DNA of 64,000 nt from Pseudonocardia sp. ICBG1293 (GTDB lineage: Bacteria; Actinomycetota; Actinomycetes; Mycobacteriales; Pseudonocardiaceae), in NCBI RefSeq assembly GCF_020131355.1, contig NZ_JAHLEL010000044.1:434001-498000 (forward strand), in the 5' to 3' direction. A model generated the notes under the pieces. The model did no database searches. It was not told the origin of the DNA and saw nothing but the letters and a program-made list of their open reading frames with translations. Position numbers and translations under genes: made by a program. This document shows positions 43,760 through 52,372 of this stretch, piece after piece; position 1 is the stretch's first letter; each line of letters begins with the position of its first letter.

Positions 43760-44155
43760 TCAGCGCCAGCCGAGCTTCTTGGTGCAGGCGGGCCAGGCCT
43801 TCCAGCCCTGCTCGTCCTGCACCTTCTTGGCGATCTCGATCTGCTGGGACTTCGTGGCCTGGTCGGCGCTCGGGGCGTACTGCCGGCCACCGAACTCCTT
43901 CCAGGTCGACGGCGTGAACTGCAGACCGCCCTTGAACCCGTTGCCGGTGTCGGCGTCCCAGTTGCCGGTGCTCTCGCAGTGCGCGAGCTTCTCCCAGGTC
44001 GCCGACCGCTCGACCGACGGCGCCGCCGACGAGGCCGACTCGGCCGCCGCGGCCGTCCCGACGACGCCCAGCGGGGCCGCCGCCACGGCGGCGAACGCGC
44101 TGACCCTGGCCACCTTCCGTCCGGTCTCGGTGGGCTTGCGGTGTCGTCCGGCCAT
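43760..44155 (-). CDS. Resuscitation-promoting factor (Rpf)-type muralytic protein
   Basis: 131 residues. A signal peptide (basic start AGRHRKPTETGRKVARVSAF, hydrophobic core, cleavage near AAAAES) is followed directly by the transglycosylase-like Rpf domain from about residue 53 to the end: TWEKLAHCESTGNW with catalytic Glu61, GFKGGLQFTPSTWKEFGG, SQQIEIAKKVQDEQGW, WPACTKKLGW. Cys60 and Cys124 would form the fold's disulfide. It is a minimal, secreted form without LysM or G5 domains. It cleaves peptidoglycan and aids growth resumption. ATG 44155 has AGAGGAA upstream. Confidence 0.92.
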   Translation of the reverse strand: MAGRHRKPTETGRKVARVSAFAAVAAAPLGVVGTAAAAESASSAAPSVERSATWEKLAHCESTGNWDADTGNGFKGGLQFTPSTWKEFGGRQYAPSADQATKSQQIEIAKKVQDEQGWKAWPACTKKLGWR

Positions 44156-44248
44156 CGTCGTTCCTCTACCTCGGGGAGCAGTTACCGCCCGGGCCGTGGT
44201 GCGGGGAGGACCCGGAGCGGCCGACACCGTAACCACGCCGGGACCATC

Positions 44249-44265
44249 GGTCACAACCCGTGACA
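44249..44265. promoter_or_regulatory. Palindrome GGTCAC-N5-GTGAC(A) upstream of rpf
   Basis: GTCAC and GTGAC arms around AACCC, about 100 bases upstream of the rpf start, in the 199-base gap before the MFS stop. Possible regulator site. No riboswitch could be recognised in this leader. Confidence 0.3.
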
Positions 44266-44354
44266 CCCGCCCGTCGGCGAGTAGGCGATGAGTGGTCGCC
44301 CGGCCGCGTTCACCGACGAACGGGGTAACGCATACCCGTCGGGCCGTCCGCCGA

Positions 44355-45575
44355 TCAGCCGCTGCGGGTCGGCGCAGGGACCGGTTCACCCGCCGCGGGA
44401 ACGGGGACGCGGAGCCCCAGCACGGCCGCCACGACGGCGAGCACCGCGACGACGCCGCCGTACACCAGCGCCGTGGGACGCAGCTCGCCCAGCGTCGCGG
44501 CGACGCCCGCGACCATCGCCGGCACCGAGAACGCCAGGTAGGCCAGGGTGTAGAGGGCCGCGAACAGCTCGCCGCGCTCGTGCGGGGCGGCGAGCGTGGA
44601 CATCGTCCCGAACGTCGCGTAGGCGGCGGCCCCGAATCCCAGCCCGGCGACGACGGCGCCGAGGGCGGCGAGCACGAGCAGTCCGGTGAGCACCCCGGCC
44701 AGCGTGACGACGGTGCCCGCGGCGAGCAGACCCGCCGCCGGGACGAGCAGCGTCGACGGGACGCGACCGCGCAGTGCGAACGCCGTCACCGCACCGGTCC
44801 CGACGAGCGCGACGACGGTGAGCCCCCCGACCAGGTGGTCACGCACGCCGAACACCTGCGCGACGACCGACCCGCCGAGTGACAGGTACAGCCCACCGAG
44901 TGCCCAGCTCGCCAGCAGGATCGGCACGATCGCGACGAACCCGGCCCGCACGCGCGGCGGCACGCCCACCCGGGGGCGCAGCGACGCGAGCGCACCCGGC
45001 CTGCGGTCGATGGTCTCCGGGATCAGCGCGACCAGCGCGGCGGCGAGGACCAGGCCGGCCAGCAGCAGGGCCCAGACCAGGCGGGTCGGGGCGGGCGCGT
45101 ACTCGACGAGCAGGCCGCAGCCCAGCGCACCGACCGCGAGCCCCGCGAGCGGCGCGGTGCCGTTCACCGCGCCGGCCCGGTCGGGCCGGTCACCGCGGGC
45201 GGCGAGGTCGACCAGGGTGGCCGGCAGCGTCGCCGTCGCCGCGCCGGTCGCGACGCCCTGGACGACGCGCGCGACCAGCAGCGAGCCGACGCCGTCGGCC
45301 AGCAGGAACAGCACCAGGGACACGACCTCCAGCGCGATGGCACCGAGCAGCACCGGCTTGCGTCCGATGTGGTCGGACAGCGACCCGGCGACGAGCAGCG
45401 CGGCGATCAGGGCGAGGACGTAGACCGCGAAGACCGCGGTCAAGGTGAACTCGCTGAACGCGAAGCTCTCCTGGTACACGACGTAGAGCGGCGACGGCGC
45501 CGACGACGCGGCGAGGAACCAGACGAACGTCGCTGCGACGGCGGCGAACGCCACCGGCGGGGACAGGCGGGGCAC
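44355..45575 (-). CDS. MFS transporter
   Basis: 406 residues with twelve helices. MFS motif A is clear (LLVAGSLSDHIGRKPVLLGA), followed by VARVVQGVATGAATATLPAT. The N-terminal FLAASSAPSPLYVVYQESFA is common to actinobacterial MFS exporters of unknown substrate. GTG 45575 is chosen because GAGGAG lies just upstream. ATG 45608 is possible. Confidence 0.85.
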   Translation of the reverse strand: MPRLSPPVAFAAVAATFVWFLAASSAPSPLYVVYQESFAFSEFTLTAVFAVYVLALIAALLVAGSLSDHIGRKPVLLGAIALEVVSLVLFLLADGVGSLLVARVVQGVATGAATATLPATLVDLAARGDRPDRAGAVNGTAPLAGLAVGALGCGLLVEYAPAPTRLVWALLLAGLVLAAALVALIPETIDRRPGALASLRPRVGVPPRVRAGFVAIVPILLASWALGGLYLSLGGSVVAQVFGVRDHLVGGLTVVALVGTGAVTAFALRGRVPSTLLVPAAGLLAAGTVVTLAGVLTGLLVLAALGAVVAGLGFGAAAYATFGTMSTLAAPHERGELFAALYTLAYLAFSVPAMVAGVAATLGELRPTALVYGGVVAVLAVVAAVLGLRVPVPAAGEPVPAPTRSG

Positions 45576-45680
45576 GGTGCTCCTCGGGTCGGACGGCCTT
45601 CTGAGCATCGCCAACGACCGGCCCGGGGCAGGCATTCCCCCCACCCCGCGCCACCCCGCGCGCCACCCCGCACCGCCTCT

Positions 45681-45749
45681 CCGGGTGTGCACGAGCGGGC
45701 CCCTCGTACGAAAGGTTCGGACGAACGACCCGCTCGTGCACCCCCGGAG
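45681..45749. repeat. Long imperfect palindrome in an intergenic region
   Basis: GTGCACGAGCGGG at 45686-45698 pairs with CCCGCTCGTGCAC at 45729-45741. With flanks, about 20 of 21 positions match. The loop contains a second nested pair, TCGTACGAA with TTCGGACGA. Stronger than needed for a terminator of the esterase gene, and it may be a dispersed palindromic repeat. Confidence 0.5.
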
Positions 45750-45752
45750 GGG

Positions 45753-45851
45753 CGGGCGGGGCGAGGTGGGCCAGGACCAGGGGCGGGGCCGGGGCAGGGC
45801 GGGGCGTGGGCGGGGCAGGGCAGGGGCAGGGGGCCGGGCGGGGCGGGGCCG
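45753..45851 (+). repeat. G-rich low-complexity tract
   Basis: About 100 bases of GGGG-C/A-GGGG units, ending at the esterase stop codon. Many G runs are close enough for G-quadruplexes on the plus strand (the C-rich complement would be in the mRNA of the minus-strand gene). Confidence 0.5.
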
Positions 45852-45852
45852 G

Positions 45853-46767
45853 TCAGGCCAGGGCGGTGCGCAGGGCGGCGCCGGCCTCGTCGAGCAGCGC
45901 GCGGCTGTCGTCGACGGCGGCGCCGAACTGCAGGAAGCCGTGGATCATGCCCGGCGACTCGCGCAGCTCCGTCTTCACCCCGGCGGCGGCGAGGGCCGCG
46001 GCGTAGGCGTTGCCCTGGTCGCGGAGCGGGTCGAACTCGGCGGTGACGATCAGCGCGGGCGGCAGACCGGACAGGTCGGCGGCGCGGGCCGGGGACATCC
46101 GGGGGTCGAGGAGATCCTCGTCGCCGGTGAGGTAGTGGCCCAGGAACCACTCGATCCAGGCCCGGGTCAGCAGTGGTCCCTGGGCGTTCTCCGTCATCGA
46201 CGGGCTCTCGTCGGCGCTGTCGACGGCGGGGTAGACCAGCAGCTGGAACCGCAGGGCGGGGCCGTGGTCGCGGGCGTGCTGGGCGACGACGGCCGCGAGG
46301 TTCCCGCCTGCGGAGTCGCCGCCCACGGCGATGCGGGTCGGGTCGCCGTCGAACTCGGCGGCGTGGGTGTGCACCCAGCCCAGCGCGGCGACGGCGTCGT
46401 CGACGCCTGCGGGGAACCGGTGTTCGGGGGCGAGCCGGTAGTCGACCGCCACGACGACCGCTCCGGACCGGTTGGCCAACGTCCGGCAGACCGGGTCGTG
46501 GCTGTCGAGGTCGCCGATCACCCAGCCGCCGCCGTGGTAGAAGACCAGGATCGGGAACGGACCGGTGCCCTCGGGCCGGTAGATGCGGACCGGTACGTCG
46601 CCGGCCCGGTCGTCACGGACGTCGGCGACCGGCTCGGGCGGGCCGGACACGGACGCCATCCCTCGCATCATCTCGCGGTTCTGCGCGACGGTCATGGTCT
46701 CCGGCGGGTCCCCGCCCTGCTCGGCCATAAGGGTCAGGAGGGCTTCCACCTGCGGGTGCAGCGGCAC
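45853..46767 (-). CDS. HSL-family alpha/beta-hydrolase (esterase/lipase)
   Basis: 304 residues. Oxyanion-hole motif YHGGGWVIGDLDSHDP, nucleophile elbow AVGGDSAGGNLAAVVA, acid in TAEFDPLRDQGNAY and His in PGMIHGFLQFGAA. This is the hormone-sensitive-lipase (bacterial family IV) signature. Likely hydrolyses short-chain esters in the cytoplasm. GTG 46767 has AAGGAG about nine bases upstream. Confidence 0.93.
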   Translation of the reverse strand: MPLHPQVEALLTLMAEQGGDPPETMTVAQNREMMRGMASVSGPPEPVADVRDDRAGDVPVRIYRPEGTGPFPILVFYHGGGWVIGDLDSHDPVCRTLANRSGAVVVAVDYRLAPEHRFPAGVDDAVAALGWVHTHAAEFDGDPTRIAVGGDSAGGNLAAVVAQHARDHGPALRFQLLVYPAVDSADESPSMTENAQGPLLTRAWIEWFLGHYLTGDEDLLDPRMSPARAADLSGLPPALIVTAEFDPLRDQGNAYAAALAAAGVKTELRESPGMIHGFLQFGAAVDDSRALLDEAGAALRTALA

Positions 46768-46794
46768 GGTCGGTGCTCCTTCGACGTCGTCGTC

Positions 46795-47430
46795 CTACGG
46801 GGCCACGGGCCCCGCCGGATCATCCTGCACCCGCCGCGCGCCGACGGCACGGACGACGACTGCGGCCGCAGCCAGCACCGCCGCCAGCGCGGGCACCAGC
46901 GACGGGAGGTGCCCCAGCAGGAGCCCGCCCGCGACGGCGCCGAGCACGAGGGCGGCGAGCTGGCGCAGCGCGCGCCCGCGCAGCCCGTCCCCGGTCGCCA
47001 GGTCGGACACGGCACCGGTCAGGGTCCCGGTCATGTAGGTCGTCGACTGCCCGAGCAGCTGCGCGACGCTGCTCTGGCCGCCCATCGCCAGCGCGGCCCC
47101 CGCCAGCAGCGGCAGCGTCGCCCCCGGGGCGAGCGGCCAGGCCACCGCGAGCGCGACGAGCACGACCAGCTCGGCGACGAGCGGTGCCGACACCGCAGCG
47201 GGCCACCGACGCCGCGACAGCGACCACAGCCCGACCCCGGCGACGAACCCGGCCACCGCGACGGCCGGTGGCAGCAGCTCCGACGGGTCGGCGACGGCGA
47301 GCGCGTGCCCGGCGGTCACGAGGTTGCCGGTGACGACGCCGGCGAACGCACCCCCCAGGGCGACCACCGCCCAGACGTCCACCACCCCGGCGCACGCGGC
47401 CAGCAACGCGAGGATCACCGCACGGTTCAC
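46795..47430 (-). CDS. DUF1275 (YoaK-like) membrane protein
   Basis: 211 residues, about six helices, with the DUF1275 start VDVWAVVALGGAFAGVVTGN and QSSVAQLLGQSTTYMTGTLT. Function of the family is unknown. GTG 47430 has GGGAGG upstream. A small gap separates it from the esterase gene on the same strand, so the two may be one transcript. Confidence 0.88.
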   Translation of the reverse strand: MNRAVILALLAACAGVVDVWAVVALGGAFAGVVTGNLVTAGHALAVADPSELLPPAVAVAGFVAGVGLWSLSRRRWPAAVSAPLVAELVVLVALAVAWPLAPGATLPLLAGAALAMGGQSSVAQLLGQSTTYMTGTLTGAVSDLATGDGLRGRALRQLAALVLGAVAGGLLLGHLPSLVPALAAVLAAAAVVVRAVGARRVQDDPAGPVAP

Positions 47431-47475
47431 CGCGTGATCCTCCCGCGGCGGCGGCGTCGGTGGCACGCTGGGCGG

Positions 47476-47970
47476 GTGCAGCTGCGTGCGACCTCCACCC
47501 CGGCCGGGCTGCTGCGCGTGCGGTACGAGGTCACCGCCGACGGACGGGCCGTCACCGGGTGGAGCGCTCGGGTCTGGCAGACCCACCGCGACCTCGTCAT
47601 CGACGGGCACCCGTATGCGCTGCGGGCGGAGGGGATCGCCCGGTTCGCCCTGGAGGGCGACATCCGCGCCCACATCCAGCGCTCGGTCGACCATCCGGAC
47701 GGACCGCTCTCGCGCCCGCGCTGGACCGTCGAGCTCGGCGACCTGACCTACCGGCTCACCGGTTCGGGGATCGGGCACCGGTTCGCCCTGCTCACCACGG
47801 CCGACGCGGTGAACGAGGCAGGTCGGGTGTGGCGGGCGGGCGGGCTCCGGCCGTCCTACGGTGCGGATCTGCCCGACGCGCTGCCCCTGCCGGTCGGGGT
47901 GTTCGTGCTGTGGTCGGCGATGGCGATCTGGCGGGCGACGGTCGCCGCGGCCGCGACGGCGGTGCACTGA
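47476..47970 (+). CDS. Hypothetical protein with C-terminal hydrophobic segment
   Basis: 164 residues (GTG 47476). QLRATSTPAGLLRVRYEVTA and PYALRAEGIARFALEGDIRA, then a possible C-terminal membrane helix VGVFVLWSAMAIWRATVAAA. Divergent from DUF1275. Function unknown. Confidence 0.7.
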   Translation: MQLRATSTPAGLLRVRYEVTADGRAVTGWSARVWQTHRDLVIDGHPYALRAEGIARFALEGDIRAHIQRSVDHPDGPLSRPRWTVELGDLTYRLTGSGIGHRFALLTTADAVNEAGRVWRAGGLRPSYGADLPDALPLPVGVFVLWSAMAIWRATVAAAATAVH

Positions 47971-48048
47971 CCGGTCGCACGGTCGTGATGTCACCGGACC
48001 GCGAGACCGGCGGGCCGGGAGACGGGCGGGCCGGGGCACGGACACGAC

Positions 48049-48082
48049 GGCCCCGGGCGCCGTGGTGGGGACGCCCGGGGCC
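48049..48082. terminator. Bidirectional hairpin between 47970 and dps
   Basis: GGCCCCGGGCG pairs perfectly with CGCCCGGGGCC over 12 bases of loop, between two convergent genes. Confidence 0.65.
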
Positions 48083-48100
48083 GCCGTCGGAGGCCGGTGC

Positions 48101-48592
48101 TCAGACCTCGCCGCGGTAGCCGGCGGCCTGCGCCTGCCACATCCAGCGGGCCTCCTCCAGCGCCCGGCCCAGCTCGATGAGCAGGTCCTCGGTGAGCGGG
48201 TCGGCCTTGCCCGCCTGCTCGATGCGCGGACGCAGCCGGTCGACGGTGGTGTCGACGGTCGCGGAGATGGTGAGCACGGTGTCCTGGTCGGACACGTAGC
48301 CCGCCGGGTACTCGGGCAGCCCGGTGTCGCGACCCACGGTCCTCGCACGGCCGTCGGGGGCGACGCCGATGGCTGCCGCCCGCTCGGCGACCGAGTCGCC
48401 GTGCTCGCGGGCCAGGTCGACGAGCTCGTCGAGGTGCAGGTGGATGTCGCGGAACTGCTTGCCGACGAGGTTCCAGTGCGCCTGCTTGGCGACCAGGGAC
48501 AGGTCGACGAGGTCGACGAGGGTCTCCTGCAGCACGCGGCCGGTGATGTCGGTGGCGCCGCTGTCGAGCGGGCTGGTGATCGGGGTGGCCAT
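48101..48592 (-). CDS. dps: Dps/ferritin-like DNA-protection protein
   Basis: 163 residues. Ferroxidase ligands H39 (AKQAHWNLVG), H51, D66 and E70 keep the spacing of E. coli Dps (His-x11-His-x14-Asp-x3-Glu). It starts ATPITSPLDSGATDITGRVL, and the C-terminus ALEEARWMWQAQAAGYRGEV has no long basic tail. It oxidises and stores iron and protects against peroxide. AAGGAG precedes the ATG. A GGTGAGGC-GT-GCCTGACC palindrome lies about 95 bases upstream. Confidence 0.93.
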   Translation of the reverse strand: MATPITSPLDSGATDITGRVLQETLVDLVDLSLVAKQAHWNLVGKQFRDIHLHLDELVDLAREHGDSVAERAAAIGVAPDGRARTVGRDTGLPEYPAGYVSDQDTVLTISATVDTTVDRLRPRIEQAGKADPLTEDLLIELGRALEEARWMWQAQAAGYRGEV

Positions 48593-48686
48593 GGCGCTGA
48601 CCGCTCCTTCCGGTGTCGGTTCGGGACGTGGCGGGGGTGCCCCGTCGCGGGGGTCCCCACACCGGTACGTGATCCGACAGACACCT

Positions 48687-48704
48687 GGTGAGGCGTGCCT
48701 GACC
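48687..48704. promoter_or_regulatory. Candidate operator upstream of dps
   Basis: GGTGAGGC-GT-GCCTGACC, with seven of eight arm positions complementary. It lies between the universal stress gene and dps. It vaguely recalls DtxR/IdeR sites but has a two-base rather than single-base centre. Confidence 0.35.
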
Positions 48705-48719
48705 TGGGGAAAGTCCAGC

Positions 48720-49144
48720 CTATGAGCGCGCCGCGTGGGTCACGAGTACCGGGATCGGCGAGTCCAGGATGATCCGCTGCGCGGTGCTGCCGGTGAGCAG
48801 CTTGCCGACCGGGCTGCGTCGCCGTACCCCGACGACGAGCAGCTGCGCGTCCTCCTGCGCGGCCAGGTCGAGGATGGCCTCGGCGGGGTCACCGCCGTCG
48901 TCGACGACGCGCACCGCGGTCAGCGGGTCGCCCGCGGCGCGCAGCCCGGCGAGCCGGGCACCGATGGCCGCGTCCAGCGCCGCGTGGTCGTGCGTCGTGG
49001 CGTCGTGGGGGTCGGTGTCGAACCGCTCCTGGCGCCCGGTCGCCAGCACCGTCAGCGGGGCCCCCGCAGCCGGGACTCGCGGACCGCCAGGTCCAGGGCG
49101 GCGTCGCCCTCGGGCGTCGGGCCGTAGGCCACACAGATCGTCAT
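48720..49144 (-). CDS. Universal stress protein (UspA family), apparent frameshift
   Basis: 141 residues if one base is added. N-terminal TICVAYGPTPEGDAALDLAV continues to SRLRG, then the frame breaks in GGGGGCCCC (49057-49065). Restoring a base yields APLTVLATGRQERFDTDP and the C-terminal LLVVGVRRRSPVGKLLTGST plus AQRIILDSPIPVLVTHAA, the GxxRxS-x9-GS/T nucleotide pattern of Usp. Without correction only the last 109 residues (from GTG 49049) are open. Confidence 0.85.
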
Positions 49145-49218
49145 GTCGCTCCCCATCAGGCGTACGCGGACCGACGGAGACTAACCAGGCGAACAGGACG
49201 TTCCGGAGAAAAGTTCAT

Positions 49219-49228
49219 TGTGGTCACA
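49219..49228. promoter_or_regulatory. Palindrome TGTGGTCACA upstream of tctC
   Basis: Perfect ten-base palindrome 48 bases before the tctC start. GntR-family operators often look like this, but no regulator gene is adjacent. Confidence 0.35.
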
Positions 49229-49275
49229 GAGGTCGTCGAGTTTCCGATCCGGACAGTGGAGGACGGAGCGGACGT

Positions 49276-50292
49276 GTGCCAACGTCTGCGCCCATGCCAC
49301 GACGGCAGGTCATCGCAGCCCTGGGAATCCTCCTCGTCGCCGCACTCGCGGTGACCGCCTTCGCCGACGCCGCCCGGTCCGGGGAGGGTCAGGCGGCACG
49401 CTCCAACCTCACCCTCATCGCGCCCGCGGCCGCCGGTGGCGGCTGGGACCTGGTCGCCCGCGAGGCGCAGCAGGCCCTGCGCACCGGGAACGTCGTCAAC
49501 ACCGTGCAGGTGGTCAACATCCCCGGTGCGGCGGGGACCATCGGCCTGAACCAGCTCGCCGGCCTCGCCGGGGAGGAGACCACGATGATGGTCACCGGCA
49601 CCGTCATGCTCGGCGGGATCAGCCAGTCCGGCAGCGCGATCAGCCTGCAGGACACCACCCCGATCGCCCGGCTCGCGGAGGACTTCGAGGTCGTCGCGGT
49701 CCCGGCGGACTCCCCCTTCCGGACGCTCGAGGACCTGCTCGCCGCCTGGGCGGCGAACCCGGCCGCGCTCCCGATCGGCGGCGGCTCGGCGGGCGGCATC
49801 GACCACATGGTCGCCGCCCAGCTCGCACAGGTCCGCGGCATCCCCGTCGAGCGGATGGTCTACACCCCGCACCCGGGCGGTGGGGAGCTCACGCTCAGCC
49901 TGCTGTCGACCGCGGCCGGCACCGTCGGCGTCGGGATCTCCGGCTACAACGACTTCCGCGACCTGGTGGAGTCCGGGCAGCTGCGGGTGCTGGCCGTCGT
50001 CGCGCCCGAACGCCTGCAGGGGGTCGACGCCCCGACCATGGACGAGCTCGGCATGCCCGAGGTCGACCTGGTCAACTGGCGCGGGCTCGTCGCCCCCGCC
50101 GGGATCACCCCCGAGGCCCGCGCGGAGCTGGAGCAGATCGCCCGCGAGATGGTCGGCACCGAGTCCTGGGACGAGGCCGTGACCCGCAACCGCTGGGTGC
50201 GCAGCGAGATCTACGGCGAGGACTACGACCGGTACCTGGTCTCCGAACAGTCCCGCATCGACGACCTTCTGAAGGAGCTGGGGCTGTCATGA
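49276..50292 (+). CDS. tctC: Tripartite tricarboxylate transporter, solute-binding protein (TctC/BugT)
   Basis: 338 residues. An N-terminal signal/anchor (RRQVIAALGILLVAALAVTA) is followed by the TTT-binding fold: LTLIAPAAAGGGWDLVAREA (ligand loop 1), VNIPGAAGTIGLNQLAGL and IGGGSAGGIDHMVAAQLAQV. No lipobox cysteine is present, so it is probably secreted or anchored by an uncleaved helix. It captures a carboxylate outside the cell. GTG 49276 has GGAGGACGGAG upstream. ATG 49294 is an alternative. It overlaps tctB by ATGA. Confidence 0.9.
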   Translation: MPTSAPMPRRQVIAALGILLVAALAVTAFADAARSGEGQAARSNLTLIAPAAAGGGWDLVAREAQQALRTGNVVNTVQVVNIPGAAGTIGLNQLAGLAGEETTMMVTGTVMLGGISQSGSAISLQDTTPIARLAEDFEVVAVPADSPFRTLEDLLAAWAANPAALPIGGGSAGGIDHMVAAQLAQVRGIPVERMVYTPHPGGGELTLSLLSTAAGTVGVGISGYNDFRDLVESGQLRVLAVVAPERLQGVDAPTMDELGMPEVDLVNWRGLVAPAGITPEARAELEQIAREMVGTESWDEAVTRNRWVRSEIYGEDYDRYLVSEQSRIDDLLKELGLS

Positions 50293-50861
50293 GCGGCCGT
50301 CCTGCACACCTGTCCCGGGGCGCGCTCGTCGTCCCCGCGATCCTGGCCGCGCTGGGGGTGTTCCTCACCTACGGCACGCTGACCATGCAGGTCGTCGGTG
50401 ACGGTGGCCTGTTCGGGCCGACCACGATGCCCTGGATCGTCGCGGTCCTGTGCTTCGTGGTCGCGGCGCTGCTGGCCTTCGACATCCTGCGCCCACGCCC
50501 GGAGTTCGACACCCCGGCCCCGGCCGCGGCGGGCACCGGTGACGGCGACGCCGAGGGCACCCCCGACGGTGAGGGCGCCGCCGGGAGCGGGGCGGCCGGG
50601 GACGAGCCGGCCGACACCGGGGTGAACGCCCCCGCCGTGCTGACCGCGGTCGGTGGCGTCGCCGCGTTCATCGTGGTCCTGCCCTTCCTGGGCTGGATCC
50701 TGTCCGCGACCGGGCTGTTCGTCGCCGTCGCCGCCGCCCTGGGCAACCGCCGCTGGCCCGCGATGGCCCTCGGCGGGCTCGCCGTGTCCTCCGCGGTCCA
50801 GGTCGTGTTCAGCATGCTGCTCGGGATCTCGCTGCCCGCCGGCTTCGTCGGAGGGTTCTGA
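50289..50861 (+). CDS. tctB: Tripartite tricarboxylate transporter, small membrane subunit (TctB)
   Basis: 190 residues, four helices in two pairs (GALVVPAILAALGVFLTYG, WIVAVLCFVVAALLAFDILR; VLTAVGGVAAFIVVLPFLGW, LFVAVAAALGNRRWPAMALG) joined by a Gly/Asp/Glu-rich cytoplasmic loop. The GWILSATGLFVA region is characteristic of TctB. Translationally coupled to tctC, with five bases before tctA. Confidence 0.9.
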   Translation: MSGRPAHLSRGALVVPAILAALGVFLTYGTLTMQVVGDGGLFGPTTMPWIVAVLCFVVAALLAFDILRPRPEFDTPAPAAAGTGDGDAEGTPDGEGAAGSGAAGDEPADTGVNAPAVLTAVGGVAAFIVVLPFLGWILSATGLFVAVAAALGNRRWPAMALGGLAVSSAVQVVFSMLLGISLPAGFVGGF

Positions 50862-50865
50862 CACC

Positions 50866-52372
50866 ATGGAACAGCTGACCAACCTGCTCGGCGGCTTCGC
50901 CGACATCCTCAGCCCCTCCGCGCTGCTGTTCGTGTTCCTCGGCGCGCTGATGGGCACCGCGGTCGGGGTCCTGCCCGGCCTGGGCTCGGCGATGGCCGTG
51001 GCACTGCTGCTGCCGCTGACCTTCGTCCTCGAACCGACCAGTGCGCTGATCATGTTCACCGGCATCTACTTCGGTGGCCTGTTCGGCGACTCCATCGCCG
51101 GGTTCCTCATGAACACCCCCGGCAACTCCACCGCCATCGCCAGCACCTTCGAGGGCCACCGGATGGCGCTGCGCGGCAAGGCCGCCCAGGCACTGGCCAC
51201 CGGTGCGATCGGCGCGTTCATCGGCGGCATGGTCGCCTCCGCGCTCGTGGTGTTCTTCGCCCCCACCCTGGCCTCGCTCGCCACCGGGTTCGGCCCCGCG
51301 GAGTTCCTCGCCCTCGCCGTGTTCGCCTTCGTCGCGATCTCCGCGGTCGTCGCCGACTCCGCCATCCGCGGCGTCGCCGCCCTCGCGATCGGACTCACCC
51401 TCGCCCTGATCGGGATCGACCAGCCGACCGGCACCCCGCGGTTCTCCTTCGGTTTCTCCCCCCCTGCTCGACGGCGTCTCGATCGGCGTGATCACCGTGT
51501 CCCTGCTCGCCCTGGGCGAGGTGTTCAGCCAGGCCGCGAAGGTCGGCCGCGCCCAGGAGACCAAGGCCGTCATGCCCACCGGCCGCTGGTGGCTCTCGCG
51601 GGCCGAGTTCGGCCAGGCGCTGCCCGCCTGGCTGCGCGGCACCGCGATCGGTGTCCCGTTCGGCGTCATCCCCGCCGGCGGCGCCGAGGTACCGACCTTC
51701 CTCGCCTACGGCACCGAACGACGCCTCGACCGCCGCAAGGCCGAACCGACCTTCGGCAAGGGCGCCATCGAGGGCGTCGCCGCACCGGAGGCCGCGGGCA
51801 ACGCCACCGCAGGCACCGCGATGGGCGCACTGCTCGCCCTGGGCCTGCCCACCTCGGCGACCGCGGCGATCCTGCTCGCCGCGTTCCAGCAGTACGGCCT
51901 GCAGCCCGGACCGCTGCTGCTGGAACGCTCCGGGGACATCGTGTGGGCGCTGCTCGCCGGGTTCTTCCTGGCCATGATCGTGCTGCTGATCCTGAACCTG
52001 CCCTTCGCGCCGCTGTGGGCGCAGCTGCTGCGGGTCCCCAAGTCCTACCTGTACGCGGGCATCGCGGTGTTCACCGCGTTCGGCGTCTACGCCGCAGGCG
52101 CCAGCCAGGTCGACCTGATCATCATGCTGGTGGTGGGCGTGCTCGGGCTGGCGATGCGGCTCTACGACATCCCCGTCGCCCCGGTCCTGATCGCGGTCAT
52201 CCTCGGGCCGCTGGCCGAGTACTCGCTGCGCGACGCGATGGGCAACTCCGACAACGACCCGGCGGTGCTGGTGTCGAGCCCCATCACCGTCGTGCTCTAC
52301 CTGCTGCTCCTCGCCGGCCTGGCCTGGACGGCGTGGCGACGCTTCGCCGAGAAGCGCGCCGCCGACGTGTGA
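50866..52372 (+). CDS. tctA: Tripartite tricarboxylate transporter, large subunit (TctA), apparent frameshift
   Basis: 501 residues after removing one base. It starts EQLTNLLGGFADILSPSALL. TctA core GVLPGLGSAMAVALLLPLTF, GIYFGGLFGDSIAGFLMNTP and GNSTAIASTFEGHRMALRGK; second half FGVIPAGGAEVPTFLAYGTE and EAAGNATAGTAMGALLALGL. The run of seven C at 51467-51473 breaks the frame after RFSFGFSPP. Six C gives SPLLDGVSIGVITVSLLALG and joins both halves. The sodium- or proton-coupled channel subunit. Its stop directly abuts the convergent LLM gene. Confidence 0.88.

Noticed and set aside
44156..44354. A c-di-AMP (ydaO-type) riboswitch upstream of rpf, as in several actinobacteria
   Set aside because: The leader lacks the conserved ydaO sequence blocks as I know them. 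Only a short GTCAC/GTGAC palindrome was visible.
48687..48704. Iron-box (DtxR/IdeR) upstream of dps
   Set aside because: The palindrome has a two-base centre and lacks the TTAGG outer arms of the consensus. Kept only as an unnamed operator.
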